Positions 15,215 to 22,232 of a DNA stretch of 32,641 bases are shown one piece after another. Every line of letters starts with the position of its first letter. Within the stretch, counting starts at the first letter, position 1. The notes below the pieces were generated by a model, which saw only the letters and a program-made list of their open reading frames with translations, searched no databases and was not told where the DNA came from. This stretch comes from an uncultured Bacilli bacterium. Its GTDB lineage: Bacteria > Bacillota_I > Bacilli_A > RF39 > UBA660. The stretch lies in assembly GCA_947632715.1 (NCBI GenBank), contig CANRQF010000010.1, forward strand, positions 1-32,641, in the 5' to 3' direction. A program made the position numbers and the translations under genes.

Positions 15215-16789
15215 ATGAACGAAAATACAGGTAATAAAGAAAAAAAATATTGGTATATGTCAATCGTAAATTTTTTTAAAAATATACTTTTAACCTTTTT
15301 TAATATATTTTATTTTGCTTTTGTTGGTTTAAAAGCATGTACATTTGATATATTTGTTAAAATATATAATTCTTTTAGTTGGAAAACTGATAGTGCCTAT
15401 AAAAATACTAAAGGCGCAATAAAAGATGATGATAAAATTAATAAAGGAAAGAAAGCCAAACAATACAAATATAGTGCTAAAACTATGGCAAAATTGGAAG
15501 CTGACTATCAAGAGTTAGTTAAGGATTTACAAGGTAGTGGTGCTGTTCGTAGTAAAGTAGTAAATGTTTATAAATATAAAGTACGTGATGAACATGGTAA
15601 AATTATTACTGGAACGATGAGTGGCTTTTCAAAACTAGATATTAATGCCTTTTTAGTTAATGAAGGTTATACTGTTTATAGTATTGAAACTAGTCCATTA
15701 ATTAATTTTTTATACAAGGATTCATTTTTCTCTAAAGGAGCATCAAGATTAACTAATAAAGAATTGATCTTCTGGTTAGAGCAATTATATACATATTTAA
15801 AAGCCGGAATTACTCTAAGTGATGCAATTAAAATTCTTGAAAGACAAATGGTTAAAAAGAAGAGAAAAGCTAAAGCTTTACAAGCAATTTCTTATGAACT
15901 TATTTTAGGTTCATCATTTTCAACAGCCTTAGAGAAACAAGGAGATATGTTTCCTCCTTTCTTAATCAATATGATTAAAGCTGCTGAAGCAAGTGGTACT
16001 TTAGTAGAAACACTTGAAGATATGGCAAATTATTATACAGAAGTTTTTGAAACTAAAAGACAAATGATTAGTGCCATGACATATCCAGCAATTATTACAG
16101 TATTTGCTTTTGGTGTTATTATATTCATTTTAATATTTATAATACCAGAATTTATTGAAATTTATGAAAGTAATAGTGCATCTATAACGGGATTAACACT
16201 GGTGGTAATTAATATAAGTCATTTCCTTCAAGAACATTTTATTGTTTTGTTTGCTGCGATTGTTCTAATTTTAGTAGTATTAGTAGTAGCATATAAAAAT
16301 GTAAAGACATTTAGAAGAAGTGCACAAATTTTATTAATGCACATTCCAATAGTTAAGGATATAATCATTTATAATGAACTTGCTATTTTAACGAAAACAT
16401 TTGCATCTTTACTTAGAAATAACGTATTTATAACAGATAGTATCGATATCTTAAGTAAGATAACAAATAATGAAATTTATAAATCAATCTTATTTAAAAC
16501 AATCAATAATATAGTTAAAGGTGAAAAAATATCTGAAGCCTTTAAAGACCATTGGGCAGTACCTGATGTTGCTTATTATATGATAGTAACTGGTGAATCT
16601 ACAGGTGAACTAGATAGTATGATGTCTAAAGTTAGTACATATTATCAAGGATTACATAAAAACATAGTTAATAATTTAAAAGCGTTTATTGAACCTGTAT
16701 TAATCAGTTTCTTAGCTGTAATAGTTGGTGGTATCATTATCGCTGTTGTAATGCCAATGTTCAACTTATATAGACAAATATTAAAATAG
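15215..16789 (+). CDS. pilC: Type IV pilus inner-membrane platform protein PilC (GspF family)
   Basis: This 524-residue platform protein organises pilin assembly above the PilB ATPase. Two GspF domains are visible: residues about 180-300 (LEQLYTYLKAGITLSDAI, IKAAEASGTLVETLEDMANYY) and about 380-500 (LAILTKTFASLLRNNVFI, MIVTGESTGELDSMM). Three core membrane helices are present. The usual short N-terminal domain (VRDEHGKIITGTMSGFSK ... FLVNEGYTVYSIE) is preceded by about 110 extra residues, including a hydrophobic stretch at about 17-40 and a lysine-rich linker, which is not typical. GTG at 15206 was rejected because it lies in the ribosome binding site AAAGG; ATG 15215 has correct spacing. pilD follows after 7 bases. 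Confidence 0.92.
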   Translation: MNENTGNKEKKYWYMSIVNFFKNILLTFFNIFYFAFVGLKACTFDIFVKIYNSFSWKTDSAYKNTKGAIKDDDKINKGKKAKQYKYSAKTMAKLEADYQELVKDLQGSGAVRSKVVNVYKYKVRDEHGKIITGTMSGFSKLDINAFLVNEGYTVYSIETSPLINFLYKDSFFSKGASRLTNKELIFWLEQLYTYLKAGITLSDAIKILERQMVKKKRKAKALQAISYELILGSSFSTALEKQGDMFPPFLINMIKAAEASGTLVETLEDMANYYTEVFETKRQMISAMTYPAIITVFAFGVIIFILIFIIPEFIEIYESNSASITGLTLVVINISHFLQEHFIVLFAAIVLILVVLVVAYKNVKTFRRSAQILLMHIPIVKDIIIYNELAILTKTFASLLRNNVFITDSIDILSKITNNEIYKSILFKTINNIVKGEKISEAFKDHWAVPDVAYYMIVTGESTGELDSMMSKVSTYYQGLHKNIVNNLKAFIEPVLISFLAVIVGGIIIAVVMPMFNLYRQILK

Positions 16790-16796
16790 GATAATT

Positions 16797-17567
16797 ATGA
16801 TAATATTATTCTTTGTGTTAGGACTCATTTTAGGATCTTTTTATCTAGTTATTGGGACAAGACTTCCTAAAGGCGAAAATGTAATAAATGATCGAAGTCA
16901 TTGTGATTATTGTAAGAAAGTTTTAAATTGGTATGAATTAATACCAGTTCTTTCTTATGTTATACAAAAAGGTCGTTGTCGTAATTGTGGTAAAAAAATT
17001 AGTATAGACCATTTAATTGTTGAATTATTAACAGGTGTTCTTTTTCTAATTGGTTATTTATATTTTGGTTATACTTTAAAATTAGCTATTTATTTAATAA
17101 CTATATCTGTTGCTATAATTGTTTTTATAAGTGATTTTAAATATATGATTATTTTAGATAGTCCTATTATAATAGGTAGTATTTTAATATTAATTGTTAG
17201 ATATTTAGAAAAAGGAGTTTATGGTTTATTATATGCCCTTGGATGTGGTGTTGGCTTATTTTTATTTATGATTTTAATTAAATTTATTGGGGATAAAATA
17301 TATAAAAGAGAATCACTTGGTGGTGGCGATATTAAACTTTGTTTTTTAATTGGTCTTACATTAGGATATCCTGAAATTGGTTTCCGTTTAAGTTTAATAT
17401 CTTTAATATTTTCTGCATTTTTAGCATTACCATATGCTATTAGTATAATTTATCTAAATAAAAAAAATGAACTTCCTTATGGTCCATTTTTAATTGCTTC
17501 TATGATCATTGTTTTTATATTTTTGGAAAAATTTACTCGATTATTAATATTCTTTGATATTTTTTAA
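16797..17567 (+). CDS. pilD: Prepilin peptidase / N-methyltransferase PilD
   Basis: This 256-residue bifunctional membrane enzyme would cleave the leader of type IV prepilins and methylate the new N-terminus. The cytoplasmic zinc site has C36, C39, C61 and C64 (CDYC, CRNC), as in bifunctional members. The catalytic aspartates of the A24 peptidase domain are D113 (SDFKYMIILD) and D178 in GGGDIK. About seven membrane helices are predicted and the length is normal. It follows pilC by 7 bases in the same operon. A prepilin peptidase implies prepilins, but no class III GFTLxE pilin is found in this window, so they must be encoded elsewhere. Its stop overlaps a tiny minus-strand gene. Confidence 0.93.
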   Translation: MIILFFVLGLILGSFYLVIGTRLPKGENVINDRSHCDYCKKVLNWYELIPVLSYVIQKGRCRNCGKKISIDHLIVELLTGVLFLIGYLYFGYTLKLAIYLITISVAIIVFISDFKYMIILDSPIIIGSILILIVRYLEKGVYGLLYALGCGVGLFLFMILIKFIGDKIYKRESLGGGDIKLCFLIGLTLGYPEIGFRLSLISLIFSAFLALPYAISIIYLNKKNELPYGPFLIASMIIVFIFLEKFTRLLIFFDIF

Positions 17568-17656
17568 ATTAAATAGGCAATAACAGTAGCAGCAACACTA
17601 GCTAACATTAAAAATAACATTATCCAAGTTACAATTTTTCTTGTTTTTTTGTTCAT
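17564..17656 (-). CDS. 30-residue single-helix membrane peptide (DUF4044-like)
   Basis: A short frame encodes a basic start (MNKKTRKIV) followed by one hydrophobic helix (TWIMLFLMLASVAATVIAYL). A near-perfect ribosome binding site GGGAGGA precedes the ATG at optimal spacing, which is the main reason to call it. The composition resembles the tiny DUF4044 proteins of Firmicutes, of unknown role; that match is tentative. It is convergent with pilD and overlaps its stop by 4 bases, so it would be missed by length-filtered gene calling. Confidence 0.65.
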   Translation of the reverse strand: MNKKTRKIVTWIMLFLMLASVAATVIAYLI

Positions 17657-17694
17657 AATTCCTCCCATTACATATAAAATATATCATATTATTG

Positions 17695-17722
17695 GTATTA
17701 ATGGAAGAGTTTTTGCATAATA
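17695..17722 (+). promoter_or_regulatory. Possible sporulation-sigma promoter of the SpoIIM-like gene
   Basis: GTATT (17695-17699), 16 bases, CATAATA (17716-17722). This matches a sigma-G-like -10 fully and a -35 in four of five bases; it also shares CATA..AT with the sigma-E -10. Bacillus spoIIM is under sigma-E. The two cannot be told apart from sequence alone. Confidence 0.3.
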
Positions 17723-17737
17723 TTCACTGGTGATATT

Positions 17738-18298
17738 ATGCAAGGGAATAAAAAAAATAAATTATTTTTACTAATTATTGTAGCAATTGTTTTACTAGGT
17801 ATTGGTTTTGGTCTATTATATTATTTTATTATAGATAATAATGTTAAAACAGATATTATTAATACTTTAAATAATTTAGAAATAATAAGATTTAATAATA
17901 TTTTCAAAAATCTTATTATTATGTCTTTATTATTAATTACTTCTTTTTTTATAATAGGTATTCCTTTAAGTTTCTTTTATATTTTTTATGAAAGTTTTAC
18001 TTTTGGGTTTATTTTTTTAGCCTTTATCAACTCTTTTAAAATTAAAGGTATTATTTATATGCTTTTTTATTTAATATTTAATAAATTAATTCCTTTATTA
18101 TTCATAATAATCTTTATTAAAAAAATAATCAATATAAGTAGGTTATCAATTGGTTTATTCATTTATAAAAAAGAAATTACTATAAAAGAAAAAATAATTC
18201 ATAATTTTATTAATTCTCTCTATATTATTATTTTTGTTTTAATATATAATATTATCTTATTTTTAATATCTCCACTTTTCTATGCTTTACTAAAATAA
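17738..18298 (+). CDS. spoIIM: SpoIIM-like membrane protein (engulfment complex)
   Basis: This 186-residue protein has five or six membrane segments. The layout matches SpoIIM/DUF95: an N-terminal helix with VLLGIGFGLLYY, a short extracellular stretch (IINTLNNLE), the conserved core FFIIGIPLSFFYIFYESFTFGFIFLAF (Bacillus has a GLPIILVMLFLKG...VGF pattern here), KIKGIIYMLFYLIFNKLIPLL where the family has a near-invariant N-L-I, and a final ISPLFYALLK like the Bacillus ISPF end. In Bacillus SpoIIM assembles with SpoIID and SpoIIP (the DMP machine), which remodels peptidoglycan during engulfment. Sequence identity is low, so the family call rests on pattern and topology; a more general DUF95 member is the alternative. 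RBS GGTGA is present. spoIID and spoIIP are not in this window. Confidence 0.68.
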   Translation: MQGNKKNKLFLLIIVAIVLLGIGFGLLYYFIIDNNVKTDIINTLNNLEIIRFNNIFKNLIIMSLLLITSFFIIGIPLSFFYIFYESFTFGFIFLAFINSFKIKGIIYMLFYLIFNKLIPLLFIIIFIKKIINISRLSIGLFIYKKEITIKEKIIHNFINSLYIIIFVLIYNIILFLISPLFYALLK

Positions 18299-18335
18299 AC
18301 TAATAGTTTATAATAACAAAGAAGGAAAAAGAAAA

Positions 18336-19250
18336 ATGAATTTAAAAAGAGAAACATATCTATATGATGAACCAATTGATAAAGTTATTGCAAACATTGA
18401 AAAAAAAGATAACAATGTCATCTTTCTTTGGGGCAATACTGGCTGTGGTAAAACAACGGTTGTAAATAAATTAATTACAAATAATAATTATATTGATATT
18501 TCTCTTAACTATGATGAACAAAGAAATTATTATAATAATAGAGTATATAATTTATATTATTTAACTTTAATTGCAGATAAAATATATAAAAATCTTGCTT
18601 TAAATAATTCCCAAATTGATATAAATTATGGCCATAAAATTCATGATATTTTAACGAAATTAGATATAGCTTTTTTAGCATATCATGAATTTGCTTACTT
18701 TGATAGTGATCAGGATTTAGATAATTATTTTCTTAATAATCCTGAAAAAGTAATTGAATTATTATATAAAAATATGATAGAGAGTAATGATATAAAATTA
18801 GTATTAGATCACTTTGATGAAGTAAAAGATAATAGTAAATTTCAACAAATAATATTTGCTACTTTAAAAAAGTATTTTAATTCCATCTATGTTACAAATG
18901 ATATAAGTAATATTAGTAATGACGTTCTATTTAATTCTTCTTTAGTAGAAGTTAATTATGCTAAAAACATAGATTGTATTTTTGAAATACTTGATAGATA
19001 TACATTATATAATCAATTATTACCAACTTTAGATTTTTCTCATCGTATTAGATTAATTTTAGATGAAGAAGATATTTATAAAATGATTAAAGTAAGTAAT
19101 GGTAATATTAAAATAATGAAAAATATTATTTATAATTTTTATACTATGCTTAAAATAAATGCTGGTAATTATAAAGATATTTTTAATAGATGTTTAAATA
19201 ATGATATAGATAATTATAAAAAGATAAAAAGAACTTTATCTTTAAAATAA
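18336..19250 (+). CDS. P-loop ATPase of unknown function (AAA/STAND-like)
   Basis: This 304-residue protein has Walker A GNTGCGKTT at residues 33-41 and a Walker B-like strand DIKLVLDHFDE at 152-162, the hhhhDxxDE form seen in STAND and Orc/Cdc6-type AAA ATPases. A possible sensor-1 asparagine is in YVTNDIS (about residue 188). The C-terminal 80 residues are helical (RIRLILDEEDIYKMIKVSNGN) and may form the AAA lid. There is no recognisable effector, DNA-binding or membrane domain. A purine-rich ribosome binding site (AAGGAAA) precedes the ATG, 37 bases after the SpoIIM-like gene, and the RlmD-type gene follows after 20 bases. I do not recognise the gene. Confidence 0.85.
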   Translation: MNLKRETYLYDEPIDKVIANIEKKDNNVIFLWGNTGCGKTTVVNKLITNNNYIDISLNYDEQRNYYNNRVYNLYYLTLIADKIYKNLALNNSQIDINYGHKIHDILTKLDIAFLAYHEFAYFDSDQDLDNYFLNNPEKVIELLYKNMIESNDIKLVLDHFDEVKDNSKFQQIIFATLKKYFNSIYVTNDISNISNDVLFNSSLVEVNYAKNIDCIFEILDRYTLYNQLLPTLDFSHRIRLILDEEDIYKMIKVSNGNIKIMKNIIYNFYTMLKINAGNYKDIFNRCLNNDIDNYKKIKRTLSLK

Positions 19251-19257
19251 ATTATGA

Positions 19258-19263
19258 TATAGT
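19258..19263 (+). promoter_or_regulatory. Extended -10 immediately before rlmD
   Basis: TGATATAGT, with the hexamer at 19258-19263, ends 7 bases before the rlmD ATG at 19271. This is the same arrangement as lspA. The -35 region (TTTATC, 17 bases upstream) is weak. No real ribosome binding site precedes the ATG, so a leaderless transcript is possible. Confidence 0.35.
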
Positions 19264-19270
19264 AAGAACT

Positions 19271-20485
19271 ATGAGAGTAGAAATATTAAAATTTGATAAT
19301 TTAGGTAGAGGAATTGGTTATATTAATAATAAAATAATTTTTGTACCTAAGAGTGTAGCTGGTGATATTTTAGATATTACTATTGAAAAAGAACATGCTA
19401 ATTATTTAGAAGGCAAAATAAAAGAAATAATTGTACCATCTAAGAAGAGAATTGAAGTAAAATGCCCTTATTATGCCTTCTGTGGTGGTTGTGATTTACT
19501 TCATGTTTCTTTAAGTGAAAGTTTAGAATATAAATTAGATAAAATAAATGAATGTTTAAATAAAAATAAAATTGATTATAAAGTAAGTGAAATAGTTAAA
19601 TGTCCAAAACAATATAATTATAGAAATAAAGTTTCTTTAAAAATAATTGATAAAAAGATAGGTTATTATGAAAGTAATAGTCACAAGTTAATAGAAATTA
19701 ATAATTGTTTATTACTTGATGATGCAATAAATGAATTAATAAATGACTTAAATGAACTTGAAATTAATAATGGTAAAATAACGATTAGAATTAATTATAA
19801 AAAAGAATTTTTAATTGTTATTGAATCTGATGATAAATTACAAAATATTAATAATTTAATTAATAATTTAATTAATAAATATAGTATTGTAGGTATTGTT
19901 TTAAATAATAAAGTTATTTTTGGTGATGATTATTTTATCGATAAAATTAATAATTATTTATTTAAAATAAGTTATAATTCTTTTTTTCAAGTAAATCCTT
20001 ATATATGTTCTCATCTTTTTGATTTAATTAGTGAGTATACTATAGATAGTAAAAAGATACTTGATTTTTATTGTGGAGTAGGAACACTAAGTTTAGTTGC
20101 TTCAAAAGATAGTAATAAAGTTTTAGGAGTAGAAATTGTAGAAAATGCTATTCTAGATGCTAAAATTAATGCTTCCCTAAATAATATTAATAATGTAGAA
20201 TTTATTTGTAATGATACTAAAAAAGTAATTGATAAAATAACTAATGAATATGATACAATTATTTTAGATCCTCCAAGAAGTGGTATTGATAAAAATGTAA
20301 TAGATAAAATAATTAGTGAAAACATTAAAAAAATAATTTATGTTTCTTGTAATGAAAGCACATTAATAAGAGATTTAAAAATATTATTAGATAAATATAA
20401 AATTGTCAATTTTAAATTATTAGATATGTTTGTTAATACGGAACATGTTGAAAGTTTATGTGTTTTAAATTTAAATAAAGATTAA
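19271..20485 (+). CDS. rlmD: 23S rRNA m5U methyltransferase, RlmD/RlmCD type
   Basis: This 404-residue SAM-dependent enzyme methylates C5 of uridine in 23S rRNA (Bacillus RlmCD acts on both U747 and U1939). An N-terminal TRAM domain (about residues 1-57) is followed by four cysteines placed for a 4Fe-4S cluster: C65, C71, C74 (CPYYAFCGGC) and C147. The catalytic domain carries FQVNPY, the SAM motif DFYCGVGTLSL, LDPPRSGID and the nucleophile cysteine in YVSCNESTLIRDL. The length is normal. The ATG lacks a good ribosome binding site. The exact target uridine, or a tRNA m5U54 role, cannot be settled from sequence. Confidence 0.9.
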   Translation: MRVEILKFDNLGRGIGYINNKIIFVPKSVAGDILDITIEKEHANYLEGKIKEIIVPSKKRIEVKCPYYAFCGGCDLLHVSLSESLEYKLDKINECLNKNKIDYKVSEIVKCPKQYNYRNKVSLKIIDKKIGYYESNSHKLIEINNCLLLDDAINELINDLNELEINNGKITIRINYKKEFLIVIESDDKLQNINNLINNLINKYSIVGIVLNNKVIFGDDYFIDKINNYLFKISYNSFFQVNPYICSHLFDLISEYTIDSKKILDFYCGVGTLSLVASKDSNKVLGVEIVENAILDAKINASLNNINNVEFICNDTKKVIDKITNEYDTIILDPPRSGIDKNVIDKIISENIKKIIYVSCNESTLIRDLKILLDKYKIVNFKLLDMFVNTEHVESLCVLNLNKD

Positions 20486-20504
20486 TAATTTATTCTGAAA
20501 AAGT

Positions 20505-20552
20505 GTTCCCATTTTAACGAAAAAATGTTAAAATTTTAGTTAGAAAGGGAAC
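20505..20552 (+). promoter_or_regulatory. Palindromic operator overlapping the abiE promoter
   Basis: Nested inverted repeats: outer GTTCCC (20505-20510) with GGGAAC (20547-20552), inner ATTTTAAC (20511-20518) with GTTAAAAT (20527-20534), the inner arms 8 bases apart. They cover a -35 TTCCCA (20506-20511) and -10 TAAAAT (20529-20534) spaced by 17. AbiEi antitoxins are known to bind inverted repeats in their own promoter and repress it, so this is the expected autoregulatory operator. Confidence 0.6.
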
Positions 20553-20563
20553 GATATAAATAT

Positions 20564-21154
20564 ATGAATTATAAAAAAATTTTGAAAATTGTTGAAAAAA
20601 ATAATGGCTATATTACAACTAATGAAGTTGTAAGTAATGGAATTGAAAGAAGATTTTTAACAAATATGGTAAGAAAAGGGGATTTAGTAAGAATTTCAAA
20701 AGGCTATTATGGACTTCCTAATTATATAGAAGATGAATATTATAAAATAGCCTCTAAAAGTAAAAATGTAATATTTTCAATGGCAACAGCTTTATATTTA
20801 CATAATTTATCTGATCGTAATCCGTTAATATATAATGTAACTTTGCCATTTGGTTATAATGGTTCTTTACAAAAGGAAAAAAATGTAATTATTAACTACG
20901 TAAATAGAAATATTTTAGATTTAGGAGCAATAGAAATGATATCTCCTTTTGGTATGAAAATTAAAGTATATGATATTGAAAGAACTATTTGCGATATTAT
21001 CAAAAATAAAAATAAAATTGATGGAGAAATATTTTCAAAAGCGCTAAAAGAGTATGCTAGAAGTAATAATAAAAATTTAAGTAAGCTTACAAAGTATGCC
21101 AAAATTATGAAAATTGAAAAGAAAGTAAGTGACTATATGGAGGTATTGTTATAA
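20564..21154 (+). CDS. abiEi: AbiEi-family antitoxin / transcriptional regulator
   Basis: This 196-residue protein is the antitoxin of a type IV toxin-antitoxin system that can act in phage abortive infection. The N-terminal winged helix-turn-helix (about residues 1-50, with GYITTNEVVSNGIERRFLTNMVRKGDLVRISKGYYGL) is the DNA-binding part. The C-terminal antitoxin domain (SPFGMKIKVYDIERTICDIIK, then the FSKALKEYAR segment) counteracts the nucleotidyltransferase toxin. The frame is complete. The ribosome binding site AAAGGGA is 13 bases from the ATG, rather long. The stop overlaps the abiEii start by one base (TAATG), the usual tight coupling. The antitoxin is intact while the toxin frame is broken. 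Confidence 0.9.
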   Translation: MNYKKILKIVEKNNGYITTNEVVSNGIERRFLTNMVRKGDLVRISKGYYGLPNYIEDEYYKIASKSKNVIFSMATALYLHNLSDRNPLIYNVTLPFGYNGSLQKEKNVIINYVNRNILDLGAIEMISPFGMKIKVYDIERTICDIIKNKNKIDGEIFSKALKEYARSNNKNLSKLTKYAKIMKIEKKVSDYMEVLL

Positions 21155-22006
21155 TGGACAAGGACAAATTAAAAAGTATTATTTCCAAAAAAAGCAAAAG
21201 GAAATAGTAATGTATCAGCTCAACTATATCAAATGTATTTTTTTGAGCATATTTTAGAAAGAATTTCAAAAAGCAAATATAAGCATAATATTATTTTAAA
21301 AGGTGGATTATTACTTTCTTCTATTATTGGTGATGATGAAAGAACAACAAAGGATATGGATGCAACATTAAAGAGTTTGCCACTTGAGAAAGATAATGTA
21401 ATAGAAATAATAACAGAAATATTAAATGTAAAAGTTGATGACAGAATAAAATTTGAAATTGAAAGTGTTAAAGATATAAGACAGGAAAGTGAATATGGAG
21501 GATTTAAAATAAATATTTTAGCAACTATGGATAATTTGAAAGTTTATCTTGCCATAGAACTTACGACAGGAGATAGAATAACACCAAGAGAAATTCACTT
21601 TATGTATAATTCACATTTTGAAGATAAAAAAATTCCAATACTCGCATACACATTGGAAACCATTATTGCTGAAAAGTATCAAACCATTATAGACAGAGAT
21701 ATTTATAATACTAGGATGAAAGATTTTTATGATATTTATGTTTTGATAAATGATAATAAAGAAAAAATAAACTTTAAAAATCTTGTTTTAGCAATTAGAA
21801 ATACTTTCAAATATAGAGAAACTAAATTAAATATAGAAAGTATTAAAGTACAATTAAGTAATATGAAATCAAGTGAGCAACTTATTAAATTGTGGAAAAG
21901 TTATCAGGTTACTGCTCCATATTCTAGTAATATATCTTTTGAAAGTTTATTTGATTCATTAGAATACATAACCAATGTTTTAATCGAAGAAAAAGTTACT
22001 ATATAA
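21154..22006 (+). pseudogene. abiEii: AbiEii nucleotidyltransferase toxin, frameshifted in an A7 tract
   Basis: ATG 21154 (RBS ATGGAGG) starts MDKDKLKSIISKK and runs into TAG at 21205-21207. Removing one A from the run of seven at 21187-21193 gives one continuous frame of about 283 residues to 22006, with the expected family sequence across the junction (SKKAKGNSNVSAQLYQMYFFEH). The downstream part is open for about 270 codons and keeps the toxin motifs: ILKGGLLLSS, the metal site RTTKDMDATL, and EKYQTIIDRDIYNTRMKDFYD. AbiEii toxins are nucleotidyltransferases related to the mycobacterial tRNA-blocking MenT toxins. The damage is therefore a single-base slip in otherwise intact coding sequence: a recent mutation, a phase-variable switch or an assembly error. 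An internal ATG at 21233 has no ribosome binding site and would lose about 26 residues. Confidence 0.85.
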
Positions 22007-22030
22007 AAAGTGATATTATAACGACTTTCC

Positions 22031-22210
22031 AAAATTATTGAAATGATAGAAATCAGAAGAAATAATGCTTATTGAAAAGTAAATGAAGAATTTAAGAAAA
22101 ATTTAATAGTTTTATTTTGGGATGTAGGTCATTTTGTTAGTGAACAAATAGAGGAAGTATGGTTTAACTCTAAGAAACTTATAAAGATGATGAAATTGTG
22201 TCACGATTAA
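22031..22210 (+). pseudogene. Decayed N-terminal stub of a DUF1016/YhcG-like nuclease gene
   Basis: One reading frame gives IIEMIEIRRNNAY, a TGA stop at 22073-22075, then KVNEEFKKNLIVLFWDVGHFV and SEQIEEVWFNSKKLIKMM, ending at TAA 22208-22210. This resembles the N-terminal domain of DUF1016/YhcG PDDEXK-family proteins, which have an R..A...VN.EL..LYW.IG..I pattern. The TGA is one C-to-T change from the expected CGA arginine. Nothing of the C-terminal nuclease domain follows; a minus-strand gene occupies that space. YhcG-type genes are common in defence islands, which fits the abiE neighbour. The match is from memory of the family and should be tested. Confidence 0.55.
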
Positions 22211-22232
22211 AAATAATTATGTTAATTCATAG

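Noticed and set aside
21187-21193. A7 tract as a programmed -1 ribosomal frameshift signal
   Set aside because: The downstream toxin frame is +1 relative to the start frame, so a -1 slip would not join them, and no stimulatory structure is evident.
22073-22075. TGA read as tryptophan (Mycoplasma-type code)
   Set aside because: Genuine genes here use TGG for Trp and rpoD ends in TGA; at 22073 the family expectation is arginine, so TGA is a nonsense mutation.
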